Assembly (NCBI GenBank): GCA_949987705.1
Contig: OX465282.1
Coordinates: 68,631,922-68,695,921, forward strand
Direction of reading: 5' to 3'
Length of the DNA: 64,000 nt
From: Thereva unica
Lineage: Eukaryota; Arthropoda; Insecta; Diptera; Therevidae
The position numbers and the translations under genes are program-made. Positions 1 to 11,061 of the stretch are shown piece after piece. Below the pieces are notes generated by a model. The model saw nothing but the letters and a program-made list of their open reading frames with translations. It did not search any database and was not told where the DNA came from. Positions within the stretch are counted from its first letter, which is position 1. Each line of letters begins with the position of its first letter.

Positions 1-87
1 TATAATCGGTAAACTTTTGAAATATTATCAATAATATTTTTTTTTTATAAATCTTGGACCTTGGATTTTTGGCGGCCGGGTGCTACT

Positions 88-176
88 CCTGGGAAAATTC
101 TACGTGCAAGCATAATCTCGCGAACGGCGAAGAAGCCAGACGTATGGTCTGGATATGCTTGCCGGATTTTCCAGGG
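88..176. repeat. Small imperfect inverted repeat
   Basis: The arms at 88-114 and 153-176 (CCTGGGAAAATTC against GGATTTTCCAGG, each followed by a GCAAGCATA-type stretch) face each other around a shorter hairpin at 135-152. This resembles a tiny foldback or the hairpin end of a larger repeat. No target duplication was found. Confidence 0.45.
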
Positions 177-2040
177 CTAACCCATTTCTTCAGTTTATTA
201 TCCCCTAGAGCACTCCTTGGTAGTTAATATGCCTTCTGGTATTATCATGTAGTCTTGTGCTGTGAAGTTCAGTATATTTATTTTATGCGTGATTGTATTT
301 TCGAGATTAAAATCGGTACGGCTCAATTCCCAGGTGAGTTCTATGTATTTAATTAATACTATATACTATTTTTTTTTATTTATTTAACTAAGACTATTGA
401 TATCTATTTTTTTTCCTTTTTGGTGATCGCCTATGGGCTGCTCCGCTTCTGGTGGTTGGTCCCGGATTCCAAAACAAGGGTCCTGAATTTCCAAAAAAAA
501 AGAGAAGTCCTGGATTTCCAAAAAAAAAAGACCAGAAGAGACCTGAAAAGAGAGATCCAGCAGCAGTAAGGTTCTTTAAGGGACGACACAAATAGATAAG
601 TATCTATAGCATATTATTATATATTAAATATTAACGCCTCTCTATTTTTAGGTCGTAACAGTAGGCGCTTCCTGTTGAAACGCGCCTACGTGAAAATTTC
701 GTCGAACTTTAGGACTATCCGCGGAATATCTGGAAAAGCACTGAATAATGATCCTTCCACTTGCGATCCTCCTTCGAAGCACAAGCTCTATATTTCTGCT
801 GATAATTAAAATAAATCAAACTTTAACAACTATCAGGTGATATTTCTAGTGTATTTGCGTCGCGCTGAATGTACCACCAAAATAAAAAAACATTTTTTAC
901 AAAATTTTATATTTTCAGTCGGTGTAGGCATAGTTTCCCTAGTATTATCCCTTATCATAAAAATCGACTTGCTTTGTTATAAATCAACCACATTTGAAAA
1001 TAAATATTGCAAACGATGTATTTAATTGGATTGTTTTTGATTATAATTAAAATTATCGCGACAAAAAGGGATTTTTTTGCATTTAAAATTCTTCTTCTTC
1101 TTCTTCTTAAAATATGCATGTCACCTTATAAACATGCATATTTTAAGACTGTGGGACCCCGATTTTCATAATCAGCGACCCAAAAAACATGTCAGGAACG
1201 ATTTTCACAACAGTGTTATGTTTTGACAAAAACGATTCGTCGATTTGTTGCAAGTTAAAAAAATTTTAATTTAAAAAGGGGAAAGGTGCAGCACATTTCA
1301 CCAAAGGGGAAGTGGGTGCCAATTTAAAACAAGAGCACCTCACACATTTAATTCACCACTCCCTTTTGGTATTCTAAGCACCCAAACCACTGGACATACG
1401 GTTTTAACAGCTTCGGTTTTATCAATAAAAGCGTGCAAAAAGTATTTTATATTGCAGACAATTACAAATTAAACTTTAGAAAGATGTATTGTTCATTTCT
1501 TTTTTCATTTTTGTTTATATCGTTTGGCATTTTAAGAAAGTCTCAAGTGTTTATACCGTAACTTCCAGTGCCACATGTTTGGCCACGCCAAAAAGCAGAT
1601 CCACTTGGTCAGGTTGCGCTGAAAATTGTTGTCGTATATGCCGCTTCCAACACGTCAGTCAACTTCAAAGTATCCGTAGCATAAGCCCGGCCAACCACAA
1701 GAAAAATCTGAAATAATTCACCTCTACATAATGGTGAATTTGTATTCGTATAATGAGCTAAAGCAGATAGAGCAAAGTCTGGGCGACAACGTAGCTAACA
1801 TATGACAGAAAATCTATACAGTAAGTAAGGCAAAGTTTATGTGAACTGTTACACACACAGGTTCGAGTTTCTTCGCCTCTTGTTCCCCGTCCGCCCCATT
1901 TCCCTACGTTATACGAAAAATCTGACGATTTTTCATGTGTGAGAGCGTTACGCGCTACACGAATGAAATTGATTCACTCTCATGTAAATTTTTAGGCAAA
2001 CGTCCCTAATAGTCCAGGAGAGATAGAGAAAAAGTATTTA
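177..2040. other. Unassigned AT-rich DNA with short repeats
   Basis: No convincing gene. At 472-530 a unit of about 26 bases (TCCTGGATTTCC plus an A-run) is repeated two to three times. At 1088-1107 there is a CTT microsatellite. At 1106-1147 two 15-base arms (CTTAAAATATGCATG and its complement) form a perfect hairpin. The short open frames at 394-591, 837-1025 and 1489-1716 show no recognisable domain and are probably chance. Confidence 0.5.
880..1240 (-). repeat. Diverged copy of the MITE at 5895-6416
   Basis: This interval resembles the reverse complement of the interior of the element at 5895-6416. The segments containing CCTTATCATAAA, AAATCAACCAC, AAATAAATATT and GGGACCCCGATTTTCAT occur in the same order in both. 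The terminal repeats cannot be seen clearly here, so the ends are approximate. It is non-coding. Confidence 0.5.
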
Positions 2041-3030
2041 AAAGTTGAAATAAATCTACCTTGCGATTTCTTGACGCTATAATTAAGAGAAAAATCGTAG
2101 GAATTCAATGAATGCGTTTTGGATAAAATTGGTCCAGGGCAACAGGTGGTAAAAAGCTAATAATAGTAGCGAAAACACGTTTTTTCACGTTTTGGGTACG
2201 CAAAAAATGTTGTTTTGGAAAACAAAAAATACTACATAATAGTGCTTAAAAAGACGAAAATTATGAGTTTTGGACCATTGATCGCGGTCAACAGGTTTTT
2301 GCAGAAAAATTCAAAAACCATTAAAAATTGCCGTTTTTTGACATTTAATTATAGGGAGTGTAATTATCGTAGAACCTTGTGTCAGGGCTTAAATTGTAGC
2401 CACTGATGGTGCCTACCTACAATAAAAATTTCATGACAAAATAAAGGTAACCTTTCGAGTAAATCTCAAAAATGTTAAAACACCTGTTTCACAAAAAAAA
2501 GTTGAACAATGGCCCCATTTTCATGAAATTTATGTAAGGTTTGATTTAAAACTTTAAAATCCCGTTTGAAAACACCCTTTTTCCCGTTTTTTGAATTAAA
2601 AACTTTAATTTTGAGCTTTTTCTTGAAAATCGTTCTTCGACAGTTTTGTTAGTTTGTTTTTCACCTGTTCTACAATTTAAGCCCTGACACAAGGTTCTAC
2701 GATAATTACACTCCCTATAATTAAATGTCAAAAAACGGCAATTTTTAATGGTTTTTGAATTTTTCTGCAAAAACCTGTTCACCGATATCAATGGTCCAAA
2801 ACTCATAATTTTCGTCTTTTTAAGCACTATAAAGTAGTATTTTTTGTTTTCCAAAACAACAAATTTTTCGTACCCAAAACGTGAAAAAACGTGTTTTCGC
2901 TCCTTTTATTAGCTTTTTACCACCTGTTGCCCTGGACCAATTTTATCCAAAACACATTCATTGAATACCTGCAATTTTTCTCTTAATTATAGCGTCAAGA
3001 AATCGCAGGGTAGATTTATTTCAACTTTTT
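2041..3030. mobile_element. 1-kb foldback element
   Basis: Two long, nearly identical inverted arms (2041-2400 and 2670-3030) surround a unique centre of about 270 bases. Their outer ends read AAAGTTGAAATAAATCTA and its complement. Both arms translate to nearly the same short peptide, but that follows from the inverted duplication and is not evidence of a gene. The element looks like a non-autonomous foldback transposon. I saw no clear target duplication, so the exact ends are uncertain. Confidence 0.7.
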
Positions 3031-3587
3031 TGCTATTATTTTTTAATAAATTTTCTGGCAACCCTGTCCCTTAATAATAATTTTATTAAGTAATAGAGCA
3101 AACCCTTCTAACACAGAAGGCACACTTATCAGCTGGGCCAAGAAAGATTTACCTACTCAGCACAATCAAGCGCTGAGAGGAGATTCTCAACTAAGTATGC
3201 AAACATAAAATTGATAAATTAAAAACTTCCAAATTAACATGTAACCCACTCAAGCAACAGGAAACATAAGCGGTCACGTGAGATTTAAAAAACTCCTTTT
3301 AAGGACATCTTTACTAATGCTCACACTAAAGACATTAATATTATTGTTAACACTAATGAACAAGGGATTAACAAGTTCGAATCTGCCGTAATTCGTGATA
3401 GGAGTTGATATGTAAAAGAGGTGGTCCTCTCAGATTATAACGACTCTCTCTAAACGATGCAGGGCAACCTAGAAATCCTGAGTTAACCTTTCCCTTAAGG
3501 AGCTGATGAACAAATACAACATCAGCCACCTCTCGACGCTTGTCAAAAGAGCTTAAGTTGATTAACTTAAGCCGGGATTCATATAAT

Positions 3588-4042
3588 AGCTGCGTTCCTT
3601 TTCTACTATTTAGTAGTTGTGAGCAGAGCAGAAAAGGAACGCAAAATTTTCTGATTTGAGTAAAATCTCACTTGAAATTTTTGACATTACTTTAAACTTT
3701 ACAAATAAAAAATTCTTAAAAGAAGAATTTGTGACACAACGGAGAAATTGATGCGATAATTTCTAAAGTAAAACGAAAGATAATAATTTTTGATAATTAT
3801 ACGACTGAAGTTTTATTTATGGACGTTTTTATATGAGCAAATCAGCTAGACACAAATAAAAGCCATCTAGCGGGTAATGGCGTAAGTGAAAATAATTCAC
3901 AATAGACTCGAAATGGCCGCTTTCCCCTAGCGGATTTCAATTGTGTAATTGCAAGGGCAATCTACTCGTTTATAAGAGCAAGTGTAGTTGCTAGTACGCA
4001 AGTGTAAAAAATAGTAAAAATTATCAGAAAAGGAACGCAGCT
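3588..4042. mobile_element. 455-bp MITE with 17-bp terminal repeats inside LINE A
   Basis: The ends AGCTGCGTTCCTTTTCT and its complement are perfect 17-base inverted repeats. The element is flanked by AAT at 3585-3587 and 4043-4045. The intact LINE A copy at about 62200-62240 shows the empty site, so the insertion is precise. A subterminal inverted copy of the end motif lies near 3627-3645. A 3-bp duplication fits a PIF/Harbinger-type non-autonomous element. It has no coding capacity. Confidence 0.8.
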
Positions 4043-4045
4043 AAT

Positions 4046-5595
4046 GAAAGAACTAGTGCGTTTTCCCAAGGAAGATGACTCAGTGCGAAGCTAACGAACC
4101 TTCGTTGAACCAATTCAATAGTTCTAACATGCGAAGAGTAGTGAGGAGACCAAACCTGAGACGCATATGCGAATAATGGTCTGACAAGCGCAATGTATAG
4201 GGGTTTAGTAATCAAGGGGTTGTTAAATTCTTTGGACCACCTTTTAATAAAAACCAGGACTAAGCTATTTCTGGAAGAGATTTACTTAATGTGAGTCAAG
4301 AAATCCAGCTTACTATCAAACCTAATCCCGAGATCTTTAACAAAGAAAAGGTGTAGTTAAAAGTTATATGATCGCGTCTCCTACTAAAATTCATGACTTC
4401 ACATTTACTAATATTTAGAACTTAGGTTATTGTTAACACACCAAGAGGGAAAGGTGCCAAAGTCGACTCGCAAAAGTTTGCAATCCTTGATACTCTTTAT
4501 ATAACGGTATAATTTGATGTCATCAGCGTAAATCAATATTCTACAGTGTCTTAGTAAGGGAACAATGTCATCAATTGATAGAATAAAGAGAAGAGGGCCA
4601 AGATGATTTCCATGAGTGACCCCGGATGTCGCTTCAATAGTTACTGATTTGGATCCAGAACTTGGTAGGTCCTGTCAGCTAAGTAAGACTGGAACCATAC
4701 TAGAAGGGCTTACGGAAAGCCAAGCATTCTTAATTTGAGAATTATAATGGAATTGGAGAGCTTCTCAAATGCCTTACTAAAATCAGACACACTCAGTTTG
4801 ACAACCAGAAACGAAGCCCTCGACAGCATGAGAAGAGAACTCAAGAAGAGTGGTTGTAGTGGAACGAGCCGCAAGGAAACCATGTCGATGCGGGGAGACC
4901 AGCCTCTTGCAGATAGCAACGATTGCAGAATAGATAATTGATTCGAAAAGTTTCGCTATAACAGACAATTTCGCAACGGGTCTACGAGTATAATTCGATA
5001 TTTCATTCTTGCTTACACTTTGGTGAATAGGAATTATGAACGAATTCTTCCAAAGCGTAGGAAAGTATCCTTTATCCAGGAATTTTGGAGACTGGAGAAC
5101 CTACGCACAGGATTTAAGGCAGCAGGAGGAATACCGTCGGGGCCAGAAGTGAAGTCAAATGGCAGTATACCAATATGTCTCACGATATCAGCACTGGTAA
5201 TTGAGACTCTTGGTAAGGAATAATGTGACGAAATTATTGTCCTTAGGATGAAAGTCAGAAGGTGAGAGGGATTGATGAAAGAATGACGCAAACATGCTGC
5301 AAATCGCAGGCGACTCACAGCTAGACCAGTTTGTGTGCTGCATAGTATTAGGGTAGTTATCAACTTTTTTCTTAGAGTTGACAAATTTGAAGAAGTTTCT
5401 AGAATCAGTAAACACTTTATCCCTAATACTGCTAAGATATTCACGATACAGAGTAAAAGGGAGTGAACGAAATCGGTTATAGATATTGATAAATGAATTG
5501 AGACTCGGAGAGTCCTTCATCTTTAAATAGGTTTTCCAAAGTATATTCTTCTGATATTTCAAATGCTTGAACCAGGGTGGAGAAGAACTGGGCAA
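4046..5595 (-). pseudogene. Reverse transcriptase remnant of LINE A
   Basis: Minus-strand pieces encode, in order, a region before the RT (frame 5595-5188, with SSPPWFKHLKYQKN and CSMFASFFHQSLS), the RT fingers (TSGPDGIPPAAL near 5150), a palm portion with DFSKAFEKLS (about 4790), and the C-terminal tail with LYIALVRPLFAYASQVW (about 4200). The same motifs lie in one frame in the copy at 60873-62537. Here the frame changes several times and the YADD box region near 4520 is not in an intact frame. Retrotransposition function is therefore lost. Confidence 0.8.
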
Positions 5596-5789
5596 TTTTT
5601 GGAACTCAAAATATCACTCTCAATATCACTTCTACAACTTTTAGTCTTTTATTGGAGCCCACAAAACTAAGATCTTCATTAAAAAAATGGTTAAAAATAT
5701 AATTTAATATTATTAAGGTAATGTTGAAAGGACGTTAGATCCGATGTGAAAAAATCAACATTTATAATTACTTATTCTAGACTCAGGAG

Positions 5790-6490
5790 GCTCACTACAT
5801 CCTTCTCATGCATCCTCTATACTACCCTTAACCTATCATACCCTTTTTCTATCTTCAAGCTAGACTTACTACTAGAAAATGCAACATAAAGTAATAGTCC
5901 ATTTAAAACGCGCGTTCGGGTGTTCCAAAATAACACCGTTATTCTTAATTTTCTAATCGAACCCTAAAGGTTTTTGGGGTCGCTGATCATGAAAATCGGG
6001 GTCCCGCGCGGTCCTAAAACATGGGCGGTCACCCTTAAAAATGCAAAAAACACCCCTTTTTAGGAGTTTTTCGCGATTATTTCAATAATAATGAAAACTA
6101 ATGCAATGAAATACACTTTTTTTAATATTTATTTGCAAAGGTGGTTGATTTGTACTAAATCAAGGCGAACTTTATGATAAGGGGTACTCCTAATCCTAAA
6201 AATAGAAAAATTGTAAAAATTACTTTTTTTTTCAAGTTTATGCTTCAAATTCGATTGTGGACTGTTAGGCAAAAATAAATTATTTTCAACCCTTAAGGGG
6301 TTAAAACTACCCGTACAATTATAAAAAGCAGCTTTATATAAAAAAAATTCTTTAGGGTTCGACTTTCTTAACGGTGTTATTTTGGAACACCCCCCCCCCG
6401 CGTTTTGAATGGACTATAAACGACATGACGGACTGGTAGTATAAAGGGTGACACCTACGCTTAGACTCTTCTACATAACAAAAAAAAGAA
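5790..6490 (+). mobile_element. 3' end of LINE family F, split by a MITE
   Basis: The segments 5790-5891 and 6420-6490 together match the 3' end of the LINE at 54370-55496. Both share the stretch around CTAGACTTACTACTAGA, then GTATAAAGGGTGAC, and end in ACATAA plus A-rich sequence. The intervening DNA is the MITE at 5895-6416. Only a C-terminal scrap and the 3' untranslated region remain. The left boundary is approximate. Confidence 0.6.
5895..6416. mobile_element. 522-bp MITE with TAA target duplication
   Basis: Terminal inverted repeats of about 48 bases (TAGTCCATTTAAAACGCG on the left; the right end read inward is TAGTCCATTCAAAACGCG) continue through GTGTTCCAAAATAACACCGTT. TAA flanks both sides (5892-5894 and 6417-6419). 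A TWA-type 3-bp duplication is the known habit of PIF/Harbinger elements, so this is probably a Harbinger-derived MITE. A diverged relative lies at 880-1240. Confidence 0.8.
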
Positions 6491-7060
6491 TACGTAAAAT
6501 AATGCATATCATATTTTTGTATGTGAAGGTCGCAGCTTAATTTTCTAAAATCTAAAACAGACTCTAAATTGAAACATTGTCAGTAACTAGCTGTTCACAA
6601 TTTTATTTTGTTATTATTTCGAAATGCTCAATAAAATAAAATCTACCCTCATTATAGGGACGTGCGTCGTTTCTAGACATTTTGCAAAAACGAAAAGAAC
6701 TTCCGCCTATTATGAAGCTATTTTTGTATAATATGTAATAAAGGTCTAATTTTAAGGTATATAAGCCGAAAGTTAGTTGTCAACAATGGATGGATATTTT
6801 GATTTCGCAAAATAATTGGAGATTTTATATTTTTACCTGCAATCTATCTATTTATATGTATAAAAATGAATTATTGATTTGTGTGTAATCGATGTTTGAA
6901 AATTTGGCTGTATGAAATGACTGATTGAGAGTTGTTTGTTAGAACACCTCAATACCAAGGTTTATATATGTATATAGATTTCATGATTTTGCCTGTTACT
7001 ATTTTTGTAATGGCGGTTGAAAAAATGGTCGATATCGCTATTGGAAATTGTTTATTCGCA
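6491..7060. other. AT-rich unassigned DNA
   Basis: No open frame of note and no motif I recognise. The stretch is AT-rich with short runs and is probably old repeat or intergenic DNA. Confidence 0.4.
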
Positions 7061-7750
7061 TTAAAATATATGAGTGGTTTGTTTTTTTAAATGACATAAA
7101 AAAGTAAAATAAAAAAAAATGAACCAAAAAGTAAAAAATAATTTTGAATATAAAGTTTTTATTGCTGCAGCCGTGATATCGTAGGCTCGGTGGAACAAGA
7201 AACGGCTGCCATCTTGGAACCGTCTCCTTTTTAAAAAATGGTCAGATTGCATTTATTACTTATACACAACGTGAGGCCAACTACATGTAGACAGGAGTAG
7301 AGTTGAGTTATGGTCGACTGAGATCGTCGCAGCTCTGATACCTGGCTTTTTTTATTTTCCACTCAACCTCAACCCAACTTTTCAACTCATCATGTATACA
7401 TACTAATTATTACGCGAACTACGAATGTGTGCAAAATTTGAAGTTGATCGGTTATATTTTTTACTTTTTAGTTTATTATAAGTCTTCCGCAATTTTGTAT
7501 TGTCTGCCACTTTGAGTTTTGAATGACGCCACACAGCCAATTGTATACTATTTGTCATATCCTATTTGTCATATCAGAAGGCCGCGGAGCACAATCGACC
7601 GACCGCATTTTTGGAACCGTCACCTGAATTATTTTACAAAATGAATAGATTGCATTGTCATCCAAACTAAACGTGTATGCAAAATTTCAGCTTAATCGGA
7701 AACTAGGAAGCGGGTCAAATTTAACTTCCAGGATTGTATTATATAGTTAC
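7060..7750. repeat. Dispersed family X copy
   Basis: Contains family hallmarks seen again at 41820-41960, 44005-44790, 47860-48400 and 60340-60760: ACTTTTTAGTTTA, GAAGTTGATCGGTTA, CGGAGCACAATC, GGATGACAATGCAAT in complement, and GCGGGTCAAATTTAACTTCC. The family appears non-coding and of moderate copy number. Its class cannot be set from this copy. The short reading frame at 7061-7252 is repeat sequence. Confidence 0.6.
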
Positions 7751-8178
7751 AAGCGAAGCTAATAAAAGCGTATTAAAAATGAATGCAGTAGCCATAGTGA
7801 TGTCGAATTGTAAACGCATTAAACGAAACGTAGCAGCAATAATGCTGTGGCGCGTTACATGTTCTTCGCATTGGGCTGGCGTACACTGATCAACACTCAG
7901 CCCTTGGTAAACCGATTTGTTATCATACTTTCGAGGTACATGGATATTGCTTCACCAAGCGTAATTTATTATCCTCACACGGGATATCAATGTACGTTCT
8001 ACGTTACTTAGACTTTGTATTTAAGAGTTTTTGGGCATGAGGAAGCGATTGGTTAGGTCCTCGAAACAATACTATCTCAATTTCGAATAGCACTTTCAAT
8101 GGAGTTTAAAATAATCTGAAGAAATGTGTCTATGTAGCCATCAACGCCGAAGAACTCATGCAACTTAGAATGGTAGCG
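7751..8178. other. Unassigned DNA beside the Tigger remnant
   Basis: No gene seen. It lies just downstream of the C-terminal end of the minus-strand transposase and may include that transposon's 3' flank, but no terminal repeat was recognised. Confidence 0.4.
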
Positions 8179-9481
8179 TTAGAAGGTTTCCTTTTGATAT
8201 TTCTGAGTTAGATTGAGTGCGTTGTATGCGTAAAAGTTGAAAGTTATACAACTGTTGCATTGCATTAAAGGTAGTGCCGCATTAATAGGTCTGCCCTCAT
8301 TGAAATTTACAGTGTGAACTTGATCTGTAAACGCATTCATACAACGCAGTTCTTCTATATCTTCATGGTTTATATCCGCAAAACCTTCGGGGCCCAATTC
8401 GGAAGCAATGTTTAGTATATCTGTTAGTGGAGATGAAATTTCATTTCCTTTTTTAACCATTTGAGTTAAAAGAGGCCTCAAACATGTATTAAGTGTTGAC
8501 GGTTAATTTCTGCACCACTTGATGAGACCGTTTGAATGCAATCTAAAATAGAAAATTCTTTCCACACTGGAAGAAGAGTTTTACCTTCATAATTTTCTAA
8601 TCTGTTGAAAATGGTTTGAAAAAATTGGCGAATGTAGTACATTTTGAAGGTTCGGATGACTCCTTGGTCCAGAGCCGTTTTGAGTTAGTGCAGTTAGGAG
8701 GAAGAAAAACAATTTTTTACATTGGGGTGATTCAGTTCCTTACTATGACTGCTAGCATTAGCAAGAATCAATAATGCTTTGAAATTAAAAGTATAAGTCA
8801 TAAAGCTTTCCACTTGTGAGATAAAGCAATTATAAAACCAATCCTTAAATAATTCTTGGGTCATCCATGTTATTTTATTAGCTCGCCAAAATACAGGAAA
8901 CTCAGACATCTTAATATTTTTGAAGACTCGAGGAGTTGAATAATAGTTTGGTATCATAGGTTCAATTAACAAGCTTTCTGATAGATTGCTACTCATATGG
9001 GTAGTGACACGTTATTTAGATGCTTTATCTCCTGAAGCTCACCTATCACTTGTTGAAATGTAGGTCCTAGGTGGAAGTCTTTTCCAGTACAATGCTGACT
9101 AGCCAGCATTAAAAATCTGATCTGGCGCATATCCTCCTTTATCGATAATTTTAGGGAATTTTAGTTGAGGAAAATTTTCGGCAGCCTCAGCATCAGCTAA
9201 AGTCTGTTCTCCTTGAAATTTGATGTTGTGCAAGGAGTATCTTTTGTTTAGCTTTTGTAACAACCCTGTGCTTGCAGTAAATGCATGGCCGCTTCGCTCT
9301 GAAGGAGAATGATCAATCCATTTAAAACTCTCATAGATTTTAAGTGCTTTCTGTTTAATACGATTTCTGCACACAGGTATCTTTTTTGATATACAGTTTT
9401 CTAACCAAATCATCAGGGCTCGTTCCATTTTAACCATATTAACGTCTCGGGTACGAGTAGCCATCTGCAATTGTTCTCCTT
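8179..9481 (-). pseudogene. Tigger/pogo-type transposase, decayed
   Basis: Read on the minus strand, the order matches the jerky/TIGD transposase family. First comes a CENP-B-like HTH region (9470-9099, with CRNRIKQKALKIYESF). Then comes the start of the DDE domain near 9110 (FNAG followed by a stop and SALYWKRLPP, where FNADES is usual). Then come SEFPVFWRANK and FKALLILANASSH (8996-8694), then ALDQGVIRTFKMYYIRQFF near 8670-8620, then a C-terminal region to 8179. Several in-frame stops interrupt it, and the first catalytic Asp appears replaced by Gly. The related family gave rise to host genes, but this copy cannot be functional. Confidence 0.85.
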
Positions 9482-9678
9482 ATTTTTTGCTCATTTTTCT
9501 TTATAGTTCATAGACGTTATTTTTTCTCCATCCTTTAAACGATTTAAAATTTCGATTTTGTCCACAAGAGATATAAACTTTCTTTTAACTGTTTTCCGTT
9601 TTTATTTATTTCAGTCATTTTCGGAACACGTTTAAATATAATCTTAGAATAAAGTAAATGAGGACAATGCTTTATTAA

Positions 9679-11057
9679 CTTCCCAGTATAGGGAAGTTAT
9701 TGTAATCGGTCCGAAAATCGAAATTTTCAAGGTATTTTCATTTTTCAAGGTCAGAAGAGCATTTTAAGCAAAAATTTGGGTGGAAGTATGTGTTTGTGTA
9801 CGTACGTATGTGGTCATTTTTTCTTTCACGATATCGCGCGAACCAAAAAAGATAACGACTTCGTTTAGGTGTCGTTAGAAGCGTATTAACGGAAATATGA
9901 TCTGAAAAGATTTTTATAACATTTGGTCGAGCCGTTTTTTTTTGTTGAAGCGACATAAGTGATTTTTGTACCTGCGCAATATCGCCCGAACCACAAAACA
10001 TATCGACTTACTTGAGACGCCGTTCAAAACATATTAGCGACAATATAATTTGAAAAGATTTTGATAATATCGGTCGAGCCGTTTTTTGGTTTAAATGACG
10101 TAAGTGATTTTTGTACCTGCACTATATCGTGCGAACTATAAAAGATATCGATTTAGTTGAGGTGTCGTTCGAAGAGTATTAACCAAAATATGATTTGGAA
10201 AGATTTTCATAAAATTCGGTCGAACCGTTTTTTTTTTTATTTAAACGACGTTCGTGAATTTTTTACCTGCACCATACCGCGCGAACCAAAAACTAAATAG
10301 ACTTCTTTGAGGTTCCGAGAGAAGAATATTACCAAAAAAAGCCCTGAAAAAATTGAACAACATTCGGTCGAGCCTTTTTTTGTTTAAATGGAAAAACTTC
10401 GGCTAAGTGTCAGAAAGACCTTAAATAGATAAGTTTTCCTAATATCTAATAAACTCGATGGAATGAGACCCGTTCTAAAGGAAGCGATTTTTTTTGGGTT
10501 CTGGACAGATGTTACCCTTTACAAACATCACGAATTTTTAAAACCTTGGACCAGCACTTTTTGACACGGAATTGTTTTCTACGCGTGATACAGTTGCAGG
10601 AAGTTGCGGTTCATACCGGGATTTCCAGTAGTTACCGGAATTTTTTTTAAGTGTGACAAGTACTTTACATTAGTTTACACTTTACAAGTTCTTAGACTAG
10701 TTTTGCTAATATCTCCGGAAAGCTTTGGAATTTCCAAATGAAGTCATTCGCTTCCCAATTTATCAACGGCGCCCGCGCTTCAACACGCTCAATACGAATT
10801 CGAAAACCCGCTTTAGCGAACGAAATACGGAGGAAATGCTTGTTTGCTAACGTTCAGGGAAAACAAATTCTCTTGTGGATTTGCAACTATAGTTCAAACG
10901 ACTTGTCACGAATCACGACTCGACTTTCAGCACAGGGACCTCTCTCAGGACTGCTTTGTCACCATTTCTGATACTAGTCAATTTCCCACTAGTGCTAAAC
11001 ATTTAACTATTTTGTAAGAAGTTAGTTTATTCCATCTTTGTTCATCATACTGGGAAG
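9679..11057 (-). mobile_element. TTAA-flanked non-autonomous element, copy 1 (1379 bp)
   Basis: The ends CTTCCCAGTAT and ATACTGGGAAG are 11-base inverted repeats bordered by TTAA at 9675-9678 and 11058-11061. An inverted second copy with the same ends lies at 29805-31167. There is no transposase. A TTAA target is the habit of piggyBac, but the terminal bases are not a classic piggyBac end, so the class is inferred. About 30 bases outside the right end (GAACCGAAGGGGTCAAACCC) are shared with the flank of the second copy, so both may have sat in the same kind of outer repeat. Confidence 0.75.
9760..10400. repeat. Internal tandem repeats of about 147 bp in the TTAA element
   Basis: About four diverged units can be followed by the recurring block ATATCGCGCGAACC (near 9829, 9976, 10121 and 10270) and by TTCGGTCGAGCCGTTTTTT. 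Spacing is about 145-149 bases. The same units recur in the second copy at about 30480-31040 in inverted order. Confidence 0.75.
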
Positions 11058-11061
11058 TTAA

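Larger units (their letters stand above)
3063..5740 (-). mobile_element. LINE family A, truncated decayed copy
   Basis: Minus-strand non-LTR retrotransposon, the sibling of the + strand copy at 60903-62871. Its 3' end shares the sequence GTGTGCCTTCTGTGTTAGAAGGG with that copy, read on the minus strand at 3100-3130. It extends further 5' than the other copy, adding the region between endonuclease and RT. It is broken by frameshifts and by a MITE at 3588-4042. The 5' limit near 5740 is approximate. It is dead. Confidence 0.8.

Noticed and set aside
1489..1716. 75-codon frame with several Cys residues
   Set aside because: The Cys spacing does not form a known finger, and there is no supporting start or splice context.
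2215..2854. Two open frames with nearly the same peptide on opposite strands (2215-2406 and 2546-2854)
   Set aside because: They are the two arms of the foldback element, so the likeness follows from inverted duplication. No domain, no start context, and high AT content.
4710..4968. Overlapping frames on both strands around 4735-4941
   Set aside because: The + strand frame is a shadow of the minus-strand LINE A RT, which explains the sequence fully.
9760..10400. Regularly spaced repeats that might be a CRISPR array
   Set aside because: Units are about 147 bases and contiguous with no unique spacers, and they sit inside a eukaryotic transposon.
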